Of a stretch of 64,000 nt of DNA, positions 1 to 9,683 are shown in pieces; within the stretch, counting starts at the first letter, position 1, and each line of letters begins with the position of its first letter. The DNA comes from Lysobacteraceae bacterium NML91-0213. Lineage in GTDB: Bacteria > Pseudomonadota > Gammaproteobacteria > Xanthomonadales > Xanthomonadaceae. The notes below the pieces were generated by a model. That model ran no database searches. It had not been told where the DNA came from and worked only from the letters and a program-made list of their open reading frames with translations. A program made the translations under genes and the position numbers. The stretch lies in contig NWQL01000001.1 of assembly GCA_002798175.1 (NCBI GenBank), positions 393,078-457,077 on the forward strand, written 5' to 3'.

Positions 1-80
1 GCGGCGAGGAGCAGCAGCACGCCGAGCCGCAGCAGCGGCAGCAGGCGCCACGGCGACGCCGGACCCGGAGCGCGGATCAC
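1..80 (-). CDS. lnt: Apolipoprotein N-acyltransferase Lnt, N-terminal fragment
   Basis: Only the first 26 codons lie in the window; the gene runs off the left edge. A GTG start sits 4 nt after the corC stop. The fragment reads VIRAPGPASPWRLL and then a leucine-rich stretch that looks like a first membrane segment. Lnt transfers the third acyl chain to lipoproteins in the inner membrane and follows corC in many proteobacteria. The assignment rests mainly on this conserved gene order, because the visible sequence is too short to identify by itself. Confidence 0.6.
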   Translation of the reverse strand, partial: MIRAPGPASPWRLLPLLRLGVLLLLA

Positions 81-84
81 CGGC

Positions 85-963
85 TCAGGCGTCCTGCAGC
101 GGATCGGCGTGCACGCTGACGTGCAGCGCGTGCAGGCGGCGCGAGTCGGCACGTGCCACGCGGAACCCGAAGCGGCCGAGGGTGAGCTCCTCGCCGGCCT
201 CCGGCAGGTGGCCGATGGCCGCGGTCACCAGCCCGCCGATGGTGTCGTACTCGTCGTCGTCGAAATCGGCACCGAAGCGCTCGTTGAAGTCGCCGATCGG
301 GGTCAGCGCGTTGACCAGGTACTGGCCGTCGGCCTGCGCGGCAATGAGCGCGCCGGGGTCCTCGGCCTCGTCGTATTCGTCGTCGATCTCGCCGACGATC
401 TCCTCGAGCACGTCCTCGATGGTGATCAGCCCGGCCACGCCGCCGTATTCGTCGATGACGATCGCCATGTGGTTGCGCGACTGGCGGAACTCGCGCAGCA
501 GCACGTCCAGGCGCTTGGATTCGGGGATCAGCACCGCCGGGCGCAGCAGCTCGCGGATATTGACCGCCGGGCTGCCGGGTACCACCCCACGCAGCAGGTC
601 CTTGGCCAGCAGGATGCCGAGGATCTCGTCGCGGTCCTCGCCGTGCACCGGGAAGCGCGAATGCCCGGAGTCCACCACCTCGCGCATGATGTCGGTGAAG
701 TCGGTATCCAGCGCCAGCGCCACCATCTGCGAGCGCGGCACCATTACGTCGGCCACGCTCATGCCGGAGACGTTGATCGCGCCTTCCATCATGCGCAGCG
801 TGTCGGACTCGATCAGGCCGTCGGCCTGGGCGTCGCGCAGGATCTCGACGAGGTCCTCGCGGGTGGTCGGCTCGCCGGAGATCGCGGAACTGATGCGGTC
901 CAGCCAGCTGCGGCGTTTCTCGTGGAGCTCGCCGGCGGAGTTGCTACTGTCGTCTTCGGACAT
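85..963 (-). CDS. corC: CorC/YbeX family CBS-domain protein
   Basis: A 292-aa soluble protein with two CBS domains (about residues 70-190; VADVMVPRSQM and VIDEYGGVAGLITIEDVLEEIVGEI are typical) and a C-terminal CorC/HlyC transporter-associated domain (DDDEYDTIGGLVTAAIGHLPEAG). The family is linked to magnesium/cobalt efflux and to ribosome and membrane homeostasis through its YbeY and Lnt neighbours. The start at MSEDDSSN is preferred; an in-frame start further upstream would add 36 low-complexity residues with no family counterpart. It is probably co-transcribed with lnt, 4 nt downstream. Confidence 0.92.
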   Translation of the reverse strand: MSEDDSSNSAGELHEKRRSWLDRISSAISGEPTTREDLVEILRDAQADGLIESDTLRMMEGAINVSGMSVADVMVPRSQMVALALDTDFTDIMREVVDSGHSRFPVHGEDRDEILGILLAKDLLRGVVPGSPAVNIRELLRPAVLIPESKRLDVLLREFRQSRNHMAIVIDEYGGVAGLITIEDVLEEIVGEIDDEYDEAEDPGALIAAQADGQYLVNALTPIGDFNERFGADFDDDEYDTIGGLVTAAIGHLPEAGEELTLGRFGFRVARADSRRLHALHVSVHADPLQDA

Positions 964-1211
964 CTCGTGGGTGACATGGGCGCCCGGGGGGAGGGCGTCA
1001 GCGCGAAGTCTAGCGCGTCCGTCTGGCACGGTGTCCAGCGGCGCGGCCGCGCAGCCGGGCGTGGCCGGCACCCGGAGGGGCGGACGCGATCCGCGCCGGC
1101 CGTTCTGCCGGCGAGGACGGACTCCGACTCACACGCGCGGGTTTTTCCGATGGCCGGCTGCCGCGTGCCCGGCGACGCTGGCCTCCCACCCGACTCAAGG
1201 AAGAGCCAGCC

Positions 1212-1715
1212 ATGTCGCAGACCGTCCCCAGCCTGTTCCGTTCCGTCGCCGCCGCGGCCGTCCTCGTCGCCGGACTGCTGGCCGGGCCGGACGCGGTCCG
1301 GGCGCAGGCACACGGGCCGTATGTCGACGTCTCCGCGTACATCAGCAGCGATGAGGACATCGACGCCTGGTACGGAATGACCTGGCAGCTCCGCCGCGAC
1401 TTCGACGACATCTGCGGCGATACGTTCTGCGAGGGCGAGTACACCAATATCGAGTCGCTGCGTTTCCAGTTCTCGGTGCACCGGGTCAGCGGTCGTCTCG
1501 GGATGTGCGTATGGAGCTTCGCCGCGAGCGACGAGGTCGTGGATCCGGCGTCGGGCAAGGTGGTGGTGCGGCCGCGGACCTGGCAATGCCGGGCGCCGAT
1601 CGGGGCGGGCACGACGCTGGAAGAGCTGCTGGCGGCGGTCGGGGAGCAGTCACCGCTGTATGCGCCGCTGCCGGGCGGCCGCTCGGTGTTCGAGGGTCTG
1701 GTGGACTGCCTCTGA
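1212..1715 (+). CDS. Secreted hypothetical protein, opposed to the miaB-lnt gene cluster
   Basis: A 167-aa protein with a clear Sec signal peptide (residues 1 to about 32, hydrophobic AAAAVLVAGLLAG, then AQA as probable cleavage site) and several cysteines in the mature part (DICGDTFCEGE, GMCVWSF, WQCRAP, C-terminal DCL), suggesting disulfides in the periplasm. An AAGGAAG ribosome site precedes the ATG. It sits on the plus strand between the minus-strand ybeY and corC and ends 8 nt from the ybeY stop. I recognise no family. Confidence 0.7.
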   Translation: MSQTVPSLFRSVAAAAVLVAGLLAGPDAVRAQAHGPYVDVSAYISSDEDIDAWYGMTWQLRRDFDDICGDTFCEGEYTNIESLRFQFSVHRVSGRLGMCVWSFAASDEVVDPASGKVVVRPRTWQCRAPIGAGTTLEELLAAVGEQSPLYAPLPGGRSVFEGLVDCL

Positions 1716-1723
1716 AACGGCGC

Positions 1724-2209
1724 TCAGGACTCCATGCGATACGGGTCGTCGACTCCGAGCCCGGCAAGGATCTCGCGTTCGAGCTGCTCCATCGCATCGG
1801 CCTCGACGTCGTTGTCGTGGTCCCAGCCCAGCAGGTGCAGCACGCCGTGCACGGTCAGGTGGGCGTAGTGCGCGTTCAGTGGCTTGCCCTGCTCGCGGGC
1901 CTCGCGTTCGACCACCGGCGCGCAGATGACGAGGTCACCCAGCAAGGGCAGGCGTACCCCGGGGGGCAGCCCCTCCGGCAGGTCGGCCGGGAAGCTGAGT
2001 ACGTTGGTGGCGTAGTCCTTGCCGCGGTAGTGGCGGTTGAGTGCCTGGCCCTCGGCGGCATCGACCACGCGGATGGCGAGGTCGGCCTGGCGGATACGCC
2101 CCTCGAGCGCCGCCTGCGCCCAGCGGCGGAAGCTGGGCGCGGCCGGCACGCCCTTGCGCGGCACCGCATAGCCCACGGCGATATCGAGCTGGACAGGACC
2201 TTTTGTCAT
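1724..2209 (-). CDS. ybeY: Endoribonuclease YbeY (rRNA maturation factor)
   Basis: A 161-aa protein with the UPF0054 zinc motif [12 protein letters not shown] (H-x3-H-x5-H) near the C-terminus. YbeY is a single-strand RNase needed for 16S rRNA 3'-end processing and ribosome quality control. The start at MTKGPVQL is chosen because the longer frame adds only seven residues unlike the family. It lies 44 nt downstream of ybeZ in the usual order. Confidence 0.95.
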   Translation of the reverse strand: MTKGPVQLDIAVGYAVPRKGVPAAPSFRRWAQAALEGRIRQADLAIRVVDAAEGQALNRHYRGKDYATNVLSFPADLPEGLPPGVRLPLLGDLVICAPVVEREAREQGKPLNAHYAHLTVHGVLHLLGWDHDNDVEADAMEQLEREILAGLGVDDPYRMES

Positions 2210-2253
2210 CGCCGGGGATTGTAGGCGCAAGCGCGCGCCGGCGTGGCGCGACG

Positions 2254-3237
2254 TCAGCCCGGGCCCGTCTCCGGATCGCGCGCATCGCGGCGGTCGTAGG
2301 CGGTGACGATGCGCGCCACCAGCGGGTGGCGGACGACGTCGCGCGACTCGAAGAAGGTGAAGCTGACGCCCTCCACCTCGTGCAGCACGTCGATGGCGTC
2401 GCGCAGGCCCGACTTCATGTGCTTGGGCAGGTCGATCTGGGTGAGGTCGCCGGTGACCACGGCGGTGGAACCGAAGCCCAGCCGGGTCAGGAACATCTTC
2501 ATCTGTTCGATGGTGGTGTTCTGCGCCTCGTCGAGGATCACGAAGGCGTCGTTGAGCGTGCGTCCGCGCATGTAGGCCAGCGGCGCGATCTCGATGACGT
2601 TCTTCTCCAGGAGCTTGAGCACCTTTTCCACGCCGAGCATCTCGTACAGCGCGTCGTAGAGCGGGCGCAGGTAGGGATCGACCTTCTGGCTGAGGTCCCC
2701 GGGCAGGAAGCCGAGTTTTTCGCCGGCCTCCACCGCCGGGCGCACCAGCACCAGCCGCTGCACGCGCGCCTCGTTCAATGCCTCGACCGCCATCGCCACG
2801 GCCAGGAAGGTCTTGCCCGTGCCGGCGGGGCCGACGCCGAAGTTGATGTCGTGGGTGGCGATGGCGTGCAGGTATTTCGCCTGGTTGGCGCCGCGACCGC
2901 GGATGGTGCCGCGCTTGACCTTCACCGCGACCTCCTGCGGCGAATAGTCATCCGCCACGCGGGTCACGTTGGCCTCGGAAAGCCGCAGGTTGATGGCCTG
3001 GTTGTCGAGGGTCTCGGTTTCGGTCTCCGCGTACAACGCATGCAGCAGGCGCTCGACCTGCCCGACGGTGCGGGTGTCGCGGCCACTGACGCGGAAGATG
3101 TTGCCGCGGTTGGCGATCTCCACGCCAAGGCGCAGTTCGATCAGGCGCAGGTGCGCATCGAAGGGGCCCGCCAGGTTGGCGAGGCGCTCGCTGTCGTCGG
3201 GTTCGAGGACGAAATCGGTATGGGCTGGGCTTGGCAT
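2254..3237 (-). CDS. ybeZ: PhoH-like ATPase YbeZ
   Basis: A 327-aa protein with a Walker A motif ([11 protein letters not shown], about residue 147), a Walker B/DEAQN motif ([11 protein letters not shown]) and the PhoH family core. YbeZ is a cytoplasmic ATPase, probably an RNA helicase, that works with YbeY on ribosomal RNA. The N-terminal 120 residues include the KH-like part usual for this subfamily. It lies between miaB and ybeY on the same strand and is probably in the same transcript. Confidence 0.95.
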   Translation of the reverse strand: MPSPAHTDFVLEPDDSERLANLAGPFDAHLRLIELRLGVEIANRGNIFRVSGRDTRTVGQVERLLHALYAETETETLDNQAINLRLSEANVTRVADDYSPQEVAVKVKRGTIRGRGANQAKYLHAIATHDINFGVGPAGTGKTFLAVAMAVEALNEARVQRLVLVRPAVEAGEKLGFLPGDLSQKVDPYLRPLYDALYEMLGVEKVLKLLEKNVIEIAPLAYMRGRTLNDAFVILDEAQNTTIEQMKMFLTRLGFGSTAVVTGDLTQIDLPKHMKSGLRDAIDVLHEVEGVSFTFFESRDVVRHPLVARIVTAYDRRDARDPETGPG

Positions 3238-3325
3238 GGCGGTGAAGATAACAGCCGGCGATGTCGTCGCCGCGCAACGGCCGGCCCTGGCCCGATCGCG
3301 CGCCCTGGCGGCTGGATGTCCCGGG

Positions 3326-4858
3326 TCAGGACGCTGCGCTATCCACAGGAATCGCCACCCGGCCGCGCAGCGAATTGCTCATCGCCTCGGTGATCACCAC
3401 ATCGACGAACTGGCCGATCAGCCGCTTCGGTGCCGGGAAGTTCACGAAGCGCATGTTCTCGGTGCGGCCGGTGAGCTCGCTGTCGCTCCTGCGCGACACG
3501 CCTTCCACCAGCACCCGCTGCACGCTGCCCACCATCGCCTCGCTGATGCGGCGGGCGTTGGCGTTGATTGCCGCCTGCAGGCGCTCCAGGCGCGCGTGCT
3601 TGACGGCATCCGGGGTGTCGTCGGCGAGGTCGGCGGCGGGCGTACCCGGGCGGCGCGAGTAGATGAAGGAGAAGCTCTGGTCGAAGCCGACCTCCTCGAT
3701 CAGCCTCATGGTCTTCTCGAAGTCGGCATCGGTCTCGCCCGGGAAGCCGACGATGAAGTCCGACGACAGGCAGATGTCCGGGCGCACCGCGCGCAGCCTG
3801 CGCACCTTCTGCTTGAACTCCAGCGCGGTGTAGCCACGCTTCATCGCCGCCAGGATGCGGTCGCTGCCCGACTGCACCGGCAGGTGCAGGAAGTCGGCCA
3901 GCTGCGGCACGTCGCGGTAGGCGTCGATCAGCGAATCGGAGAACTCCAGCGGATGCGAGGTGGTGAAACGGATGCGCTCGATGCCGTCGATCTCGGCGAT
4001 GGTGCGGATCAGCAGGCCGAGGTCGGCGACGTCGCCGGTGTCGGCCCCCATCGGGCCGCGGTAGGCGTTGACGTTCTGGCCGAGCAGGGTGACCTCGCGC
4101 ACGCCCTGCGTGGCCAGCTGCACGACTTCCACCAGCACGTCCTCGAACGGGCGGCTGACTTCCTCGCCGCGGGTGTAGGGCACCACGCAGAACGAGCAGT
4201 ATTTCGAGCAGCCCTCCATGATCGACACGAACGCCGTCGGGCCTTCCGCCCGCGGCTCCGGCATCGCGTCGAACTTCTCGATTTCCGGAAAGCTGATGTC
4301 GACCTGCGGCCGGTCCTGCTCGCGGCGGGCGCGGATCAGGTCCGGCAGGCGGTGCAGGGTCTGCGGGCCGAACACCAGGTCGACGAACGGCGCGCGCCTG
4401 ATGATCGCCTCGCCTTCCTGCGAGGCCACGCAGCCGCCGACGCCGATGATCACGTCGCGATGCTTCTTCAGCGCCTTCCAGCGGCCAAGCTGGCTGAACA
4501 CCTTCTCCTGCGCCTTTTCGCGGATCGAGCAGGTGTTGACCAGGATGACGTCGGCGTCCTCCGCGCGGTCGGTCAGTTCCATGCCCTCGGCCGCCGCCAG
4601 TACGTCGGCCATGCGGTCCGAGTCGTACACGTTCATCTGGCAACCGTGGGTCTGGATATAGAGCTTGCCGGCGCCGGGAAGGGCCGGGCGCCGCGGCGTG
4701 GCAAGCGGCAGGATGTCGCCGACCGCGGCCCGGGGCGGGGCTCCGGCGGACGTGCCTTCGGTCCCCCATCCGTCCTGCGGAAGGCCGTCCCCGCTCCCGT
4801 GGGGCTGGAGAGGGGCGCTGGAGGGCAACCCGTGGTCGCCGTATTCGTTCTGGGTCAT
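3326..4858 (-). CDS. miaB: tRNA-2-methylthio-N6-dimethylallyladenosine synthase MiaB
   Basis: A 510-aa radical-SAM methylthiotransferase. The radical-SAM cluster motif is [18 protein letters not shown] (C-x3-C-x2-C). The N-terminal UPF0004 cysteines are in [17 protein letters not shown] and GVGGCVAS, which bind the auxiliary cluster, and a TRAM domain ends the protein. It methylthiolates A37 of tRNAs reading U-starting codons. The start at MTQNEYGD gives an N-terminal extension of about 60 residues, longer than in Escherichia coli, before the domain begins. Confidence 0.96.
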   Translation of the reverse strand: MTQNEYGDHGLPSSAPLQPHGSGDGLPQDGWGTEGTSAGAPPRAAVGDILPLATPRRPALPGAGKLYIQTHGCQMNVYDSDRMADVLAAAEGMELTDRAEDADVILVNTCSIREKAQEKVFSQLGRWKALKKHRDVIIGVGGCVASQEGEAIIRRAPFVDLVFGPQTLHRLPDLIRARREQDRPQVDISFPEIEKFDAMPEPRAEGPTAFVSIMEGCSKYCSFCVVPYTRGEEVSRPFEDVLVEVVQLATQGVREVTLLGQNVNAYRGPMGADTGDVADLGLLIRTIAEIDGIERIRFTTSHPLEFSDSLIDAYRDVPQLADFLHLPVQSGSDRILAAMKRGYTALEFKQKVRRLRAVRPDICLSSDFIVGFPGETDADFEKTMRLIEEVGFDQSFSFIYSRRPGTPAADLADDTPDAVKHARLERLQAAINANARRISEAMVGSVQRVLVEGVSRRSDSELTGRTENMRFVNFPAPKRLIGQFVDVVITEAMSNSLRGRVAIPVDSAAS

Positions 4859-5013
4859 GGCGGTTCCGGGGCGCGGCGGTGAGTCCGGGCCGGAGTGGCG
4901 GGTGACGGGGCCGGCGATCGCCGGGGCGCGCAGTGTACCCGCCGGCGTCGACGCAGCGCGGCGTTTTTCACGAGGCCTTGGCAAGCCACGTGTTTGCGGC
5001 GAGACTTCGCGCG

Positions 5014-5955
5014 ATGGGGATCAAGGGGTTCATCACGTTCATCTGCCTGCTCGCGACGGCTCCGGCCGCCGCGGGCACGCTGTACCGTTGCGATGCCGGC
5101 GACGGCGTGCCGCAGTACGTGAGCAAGCGGGTGTCGGGCGCGCGCTGCAGCGTGGTCACGCGCTATTCCCCGGAGCGCAACCGCCCCGCACCGGCGCCTC
5201 GCGCGGTCGGCAGGGTGGTCGAGGCAGGCCGCGTGGAGGGCTCGCCGGCCGCGATCAACACCGGTGCCCCCGCGACCTTCATGGCACAGCGGGAGGCCGG
5301 CACAGTGGCCACGGCCACGGCCACGGCCACGGCCACACCGTCGCCGGCGCCGCGCGGCACGCCACGCCTCGTGCAGGGCCAGGTGTATTCCTACATCAAG
5401 GACGGGGTCCGCCATTACACCAGCCGCCCACCGGGCCGTGGCTCGGGCGCGACGGCGATGCGGACGATCCAGTACAGCTTCATGGAAACCTGCCACGCCT
5501 GCGCGGCCCGGCCGGGCGTCAACTTCGGCACCGTGCGCCTCAATACCGACGCCTACGCCGGCGAGGTCCGCGCCGCAGCGCAGGAATTCGGGGTCGAGGA
5601 GGCGATCGTGCGCGCGGTGATGCATGCCGAGTCGGCGTTCAACCCCAACGCGCTGTCGCGTGCCGGCGCCCAGGGCCTGATGCAGCTGATGCCGGCCACC
5701 GCGCAGCGGTTCGGCGTGTCGAACGCATTCGACCCGGCGCAGAACATCCGCGGCGGCGTGAAATACCTGGCGTGGCTGCTGAAGCGTTTCAATGGCGACC
5801 TGACCCTGGCCGCTGCCGGCTACAACGCGGGCGAGGGCGCGGTGGACCGCCACGGCGGCGTGCCTCCGTACAGTGAAACCCAGCGCTACGTGCAGCGCGT
5901 GGCGGTGCTCTCGGACCGCTACCGCGGCCATCTCGCCAGTGTGGCAGCGCCCTGA
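5014..5955 (+). CDS. Lytic transglycosylase with N-terminal DUF4124-like domain
   Basis: A 313-aa secreted protein. Signal peptide [20 protein letters not shown] is followed by a DUF4124-like segment ([18 protein letters not shown]), a low-complexity linker encoded by a perfect hexanucleotide repeat, and a C-terminal SLT goose-lysozyme fold (about 195-300). The SLT part has the catalytic Glu region [14 protein letters not shown], the [10 protein letters not shown] motif and [12 protein letters not shown]. It should cleave murein glycan to anhydromuropeptides in the periplasm. The start at MGIKGF is chosen because it begins the signal peptide; upstream in-frame codons overlap the promoter side of miaB. 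Confidence 0.88.
   Translation: MGIKGFITFICLLATAPAAAGTLYRCDAGDGVPQYVSKRVSGARCSVVTRYSPERNRPAPAPRAVGRVVEAGRVEGSPAAINTGAPATFMAQREAGTVATATATATATPSPAPRGTPRLVQGQVYSYIKDGVRHYTSRPPGRGSGATAMRTIQYSFMETCHACAARPGVNFGTVRLNTDAYAGEVRAAAQEFGVEEAIVRAVMHAESAFNPNALSRAGAQGLMQLMPATAQRFGVSNAFDPAQNIRGGVKYLAWLLKRFNGDLTLAAAGYNAGEGAVDRHGGVPPYSETQRYVQRVAVLSDRYRGHLASVAAP
5307..5336 (+). repeat. In-frame hexanucleotide tandem repeat (GGCCAC)5
   Basis: Five exact GGCCAC units inside the transglycosylase gene encode an alternating Ala-Thr linker between the DUF4124-like and SLT domains. The six-base period keeps the frame, so copy-number change would alter linker length without breaking the protein. Confidence 0.9.
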
Positions 5956-5979
5956 CGTGCGCGAATGCGGTCGGGCCCG

Positions 5980-6009
5980 TTGTGGGCCGATTCAGCGTTC
6001 CGTTACACT
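5980..6009 (+). promoter_or_regulatory. Putative petABC promoter
   Basis: TTGTGG (5980-5985) and TACACT (6004-6009) are separated by 18 bp, about 90 bp upstream of petA. The -10 form TACACT/TAGAAT/TACAAT recurs before other genes in this window. The -35 match is modest. Confidence 0.4.
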
Positions 6010-6100
6010 CCAGCGGCTTTATGCAACCGGTTCCGTTGCGGCACGTACGCGCGGCAGCCAATGACCCAACAGCTACCGATCCAGGTTTGCGGAGTACCGG

Positions 6101-6739
6101 ATGGCGAATGAAACGGTGATCCAGCCCGTCCCGGGCGAGGATTCAGTCAATACGGGCCGGCGCCGGTTCCTGACCGCGACCACAGCCGTGGTCGGCGCGG
6201 TCGGAGTGGCGGGCCTCGCGGTGCCCTTCATCAAGTCCTGGAATCCAAGCGCGCGCGCGCTGCTTGCAGGTGCGCCGGTCACGGTGGATATCAGCGCGCT
6301 GCAGGAGGGCCAGCGGCTGATCCTGGAATGGCGAGGCCAGCCGATCTGGATCGTCAAGCGCTCGCAGGCGATCCTCGAAGCGCTGCCGACCCTCGACGAC
6401 GAGCTGCGCGATCCGAATTCCGAGAACCCCGACCAGCAGCCCGACTACGTGCGCGAGGCCAATCCGGTGCTCCGCTCGATCCGCCCGGAGATCTCGGTGC
6501 TCGTCGGCCTGTGCACCCACCTGGGGTGCTCGCCGGAAATGGCCGCCGAGATCCGCCCGGAACCGTTCGATGCCAACTGGAAGGGCGGCTACTTCTGCCC
6601 CTGCCACAAGTCGAAGTTCGACATGGCCGGCCGCGTCTACCAGGGCGTGCCGGCGCCGACCAACCTGGTCGTGCCGCCCCATTACTACGCCGACGAGAAC
6701 ACCATCGTCGTTGGCGTCGATCCGCAGGGAGCCGCATAA
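6101..6739 (+). CDS. petA: Ubiquinol-cytochrome c reductase iron-sulfur (Rieske) subunit
   Basis: A 212-aa protein with a Tat-type N-terminus (TGRRRFLTATTA) followed by one membrane anchor (about 25-45). The Rieske 2Fe-2S ligands are visible in CTHLGCSP and FCPCHKSKFD. It passes electrons from ubiquinol to cytochrome c1 on the periplasmic face of complex III. It is first in petABC, and its TAA stop abuts the petB ATG with no spacer. Confidence 0.97.
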   Translation: MANETVIQPVPGEDSVNTGRRRFLTATTAVVGAVGVAGLAVPFIKSWNPSARALLAGAPVTVDISALQEGQRLILEWRGQPIWIVKRSQAILEALPTLDDELRDPNSENPDQQPDYVREANPVLRSIRPEISVLVGLCTHLGCSPEMAAEIRPEPFDANWKGGYFCPCHKSKFDMAGRVYQGVPAPTNLVVPPHYYADENTIVVGVDPQGAA

Positions 6740-8029
6740 ATGGCCAACGCCGACGACAAGGTCTCCGCACCCAACGATCCGGCCATCGCGATCATCGCCG
6801 CGGCGCGTGCCTGGTTCGACGAACGCACCCCGGGGCTGATGCCGGCCTACCGCAAGCACATGACGGAGTACTTCGCACCGAAGAACTTCAACGTCATGTA
6901 CTACTTCGGCTCGCTGGCGATGCTGGTGCTGGTCAACCAGATCGTGACCGGCATCTTCCTGACGATGCACTACAAGCCGTCCGCGGCCGAGGCGTTCTCC
7001 TCGGTCGAGTACATCATGCGCGACGTCGAGTGGGGCTGGCTGATCCGCTACATGCACTCCACCGGTGCATCGCTGTTCTTCATCGTCGTCTACCTGCACA
7101 TGTTCCGCGGGTTGATGTATGGCAGCTACCAGCGTCCGCGCGAGCTGGTGTGGATCCTCGGCATGCTGATCTACCTGGTGCTGATGGCCGAGGCCTTCCT
7201 GGGCTACGTGCTGCCGTGGGGCCAGATGTCGTTCTGGGGCGCCAAGGTGATCATCTCCCTGTTCGGCGCGTTCCCGGTGATCGGCAACGGGCTGACCGAA
7301 TGGATCATGGGCGACTACCTGCCGTCCGACGCCACCCTCAACCGCTTCTTCGCCCTGCACGTGATCGCGTTGCCGCTGGTGCTGCTGCTGCTGGTGGTGC
7401 TGCACCTGGGCGCGCTGCACGAGGTCGGGTCGAACAACCCGGATGGCGTCGAAATCAAGTACGGCCCCAAGGGCAACCGGTGGTCGAAGAACGCACCCGC
7501 CGACGGCATTCCCTTCCACCCCTACTACACGGTCAAGGACCTGGTGGGTGTCGGCTTCCTGCTGCTGATCGCCGCCTTCATCATCTTCTTCGCGCCGGAG
7601 TTCGGCGGCTGGTTCCTCGAGCACGACAACTTCGTCGAGGCCAATCCGCTGGTGACCCCGGAGCACATCAAGCCGGTCTGGTACTACACCCCGTACTACG
7701 CGATGTTGCGCGTGGTGCCGGACAAGCTCGCCGGCGTGCTGGTGATGTTCGGCGCGATCGCGATCCTGTTCGCGGTGCCGTGGCTCGATCGCGCCAGGGT
7801 GAAGTCGTACCGCTACCGCGGCCTGATGTCGAAGGTGCTGCTGGGCCTGTTCGCGATCAGCTTCATCTGGCTCGGCAAGATCGGCGCCGGCCCGGGTACC
7901 GACCCGGTCGAGACCATCGTCGGCCGATTCCTGACCTTCTATTACTTCGCCTTCTTCCTCACCATGCCGCTGTGGACCCGGTGGGACAAGACCAAGCCTG
8001 TGCCGGAGCGGGTGACGACGCATGACTAA
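6740..8029 (+). CDS. petB: Ubiquinol-cytochrome c reductase cytochrome b
   Basis: A 429-aa integral membrane protein with eight or so transmembrane helices and the paired haem-ligand histidines (HSTGASLFFIVVYLHMFRG and HVIALPLVLLLLVVLHLG). The Qo-site motif reads PVWYYTPYYAMLR, so Val replaces the Glu of the PEWY motif of mitochondrial and alphaproteobacterial enzymes. I recall this form in other beta/gammaproteobacteria. It forms the core of complex III. It overlaps petC by 8 nt. Confidence 0.97.
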   Translation: MANADDKVSAPNDPAIAIIAAARAWFDERTPGLMPAYRKHMTEYFAPKNFNVMYYFGSLAMLVLVNQIVTGIFLTMHYKPSAAEAFSSVEYIMRDVEWGWLIRYMHSTGASLFFIVVYLHMFRGLMYGSYQRPRELVWILGMLIYLVLMAEAFLGYVLPWGQMSFWGAKVIISLFGAFPVIGNGLTEWIMGDYLPSDATLNRFFALHVIALPLVLLLLVVLHLGALHEVGSNNPDGVEIKYGPKGNRWSKNAPADGIPFHPYYTVKDLVGVGFLLLIAAFIIFFAPEFGGWFLEHDNFVEANPLVTPEHIKPVWYYTPYYAMLRVVPDKLAGVLVMFGAIAILFAVPWLDRARVKSYRYRGLMSKVLLGLFAISFIWLGKIGAGPGTDPVETIVGRFLTFYYFAFFLTMPLWTRWDKTKPVPERVTTHD

Positions 8030-8783
8030 GCAGCCTCTCGCCATCCTTCGTCGTGCCGCGCTCGTTGCAGGCGGCCTGCTGCTGTCGTTCGGCGCGCTGG
8101 CCGCCGGCCCCGGGTCGGCGCTGCAGCAGTCGGGCACCGACATCGCCGACCGCGCGTCCCTGCAGCGTGGCGCGCAGCTGTTCATGAACTACTGCTCCGG
8201 CTGCCACTCGCTCAAGTACCTGCGCTACTCGCGCATGGCCGAGGACCTCGGCCTGTCCGAGGAAGAGGTGATGGAGAACCTCAACTTCACCGGCGCGGCA
8301 TTCGGCGAGCATATCGTGTCGGCGATGCCGGCAAGCCATGCCGACCGCTGGTTCGGCAAGGCGCCGCCCGACCTGTCGCTGGTGGTGCGCACCAAGATCG
8401 GCGGCCCGGACTGGGTCTACACCTTCCTCAAGAGCTTCTACCAGGACGAGGAAGCCGTACTGGGCTGGAACAACCAGCTGTTCCCGAACGTCTCGATGCC
8501 GAATGCGCTGTGGGAACTGCAGGGCCTGCAGCGCCCGGTGTACGGCGCACCCGACGAGATCGGCCAGCCGGTGGTGGAGTCGTTGCAGCAGGCGCAGCCG
8601 GGCCGGCTTTCGGAAGCCGAGTTCGACCGCGCGGTGCGCGACATCACCGCCTTCCTGGAGTACGCCGCGGAACCTGCCGCGCTCAAGCGGCAGGGCATCG
8701 GCGTCTGGGTGATCTTCTTCCTGGCGTTCTTCACCTTCCTCACCTGGCTGCTGAAGAAGGAGTACTGGCGCGACGTCCACTGA
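8022..8783 (+). CDS. petC: Cytochrome c1
   Basis: A 253-aa protein with an N-terminal signal peptide, a covalent haem motif CSGCHS (about residue 66) in the typical c1 context followed by LKYLRYSRMAEDLG, and one C-terminal membrane anchor (VWVIFFLAFFTFLTWLL) ending in KKEYWRDVH. It accepts electrons from the Rieske protein and passes them to soluble cytochrome c. It is the last gene of petABC. Confidence 0.97.
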   Translation: MTKQPLAILRRAALVAGGLLLSFGALAAGPGSALQQSGTDIADRASLQRGAQLFMNYCSGCHSLKYLRYSRMAEDLGLSEEEVMENLNFTGAAFGEHIVSAMPASHADRWFGKAPPDLSLVVRTKIGGPDWVYTFLKSFYQDEEAVLGWNNQLFPNVSMPNALWELQGLQRPVYGAPDEIGQPVVESLQQAQPGRLSEAEFDRAVRDITAFLEYAAEPAALKRQGIGVWVIFFLAFFTFLTWLLKKEYWRDVH

Positions 8784-8799
8784 CGCGCGGTCACGCACG

Positions 8800-8815
8800 G
8801 CCCGCCACGGCGGGC
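8800..8815 (+). terminator. Hairpin after petC without a T-tract
   Basis: GCCCGCC and GGCGGGC form a 7-bp perfect stem with a 2-nt loop, 17 nt after the petC stop. No run of T follows, so termination is uncertain and sspA may be partly co-transcribed. Confidence 0.3.
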
Positions 8816-8926
8816 GCACGCGTCGGTCCGGGCGGGGAGCGGCCGACGCGGAACCGGGACGACCCTCCGCACGGGGCGGATGGCGTCGATGCGATCGGCG
8901 GATACCGGTCGTTGGGAGACACGATG

Positions 8927-9562
8927 ATGGCGTCGAGCCTGCGTATGCGTCATGCACTGACCCTGTTTTCCGCGGTCGATGATGTGCTGTGCCACCGGGT
9001 CCGCCTGGTGCTCGCCGCCAAGGGCGTCACCTACGACCTGATCACGGTGGATCCGCAGGATCCGCCGGAAGACCTGATCGACCTCAACCCCTACCATTCG
9101 GTACCCACGCTGGTCGAGCGCGACCTGGTGCTCTATGCCGCTTCGGTGGTCAGCGAGTACATCGACGAGCGCTATCCGCATCCGCCGCTGATGCCGATCG
9201 ACCCGCTGTCGCGGGCCCGCCTGCGGCTGGCCATGCTGCGTCTCGAGCACGACTGGGTGCCGCAGGTCCAGGCCATCCAGTTCGGCAACAGGCAGCAGGC
9301 CGAAGCGGGCCGCAAGCGCCTGCGTGAGCTGCTGACCGCGTCGGTGCCGCTGTTCAAGGCCAGCAAGTTCTTCCTCAGCGCTGAAATGAGCCTGGCCGAC
9401 TGCGCGATCGCCCCGATCATCTGGCGGCTGCAGGCGCTCGACGTGCCTTTGCCCAAGGATGGCAAGGTCATCGAGGACTACGGCAACCGCATCTTCCGGA
9501 ACCCGGGTTTCGTGCGCAGCCTGACGCCACAGGAGCGCAACCTGCGCGAGCTTCCGGCCTGA
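8927..9562 (+). CDS. sspA: Stringent starvation protein A (GST-fold)
   Basis: A 211-aa glutathione-S-transferase-fold protein (N-terminal thioredoxin-like part with NPYHSVPTLVERDLVLYAA, then a helical domain). SspA binds RNA polymerase and changes transcription under starvation and acid stress. Two adjacent ATGs exist (8924 and 8927). The second is chosen because the GGGAG site at 8914-8918 is 8 nt from it, against 5 nt for the first, and it begins like known homologues. It lies between petABC and sspB, a common order in this family. Confidence 0.92.
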   Translation: MASSLRMRHALTLFSAVDDVLCHRVRLVLAAKGVTYDLITVDPQDPPEDLIDLNPYHSVPTLVERDLVLYAASVVSEYIDERYPHPPLMPIDPLSRARLRLAMLRLEHDWVPQVQAIQFGNRQQAEAGRKRLRELLTASVPLFKASKFFLSAEMSLADCAIAPIIWRLQALDVPLPKDGKVIEDYGNRIFRNPGFVRSLTPQERNLRELPA

Positions 9563-9683
9563 TCGCGGGCGGCAGGCGCATCCGGGCGATGGCTGCGGGA
9601 ATGCCGCCATCCGCCATCCTCGATCCACCGTCCAGTGGTCGCTGCGGCCACATCCGGATCGTCGCGCCGCTACACTTGCGCCC

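Noticed and set aside
6143-8185. A 680-codon minus-strand frame rich in His, Gln and Arg
   Set aside because: Shadow of petA and petB in high-GC DNA.
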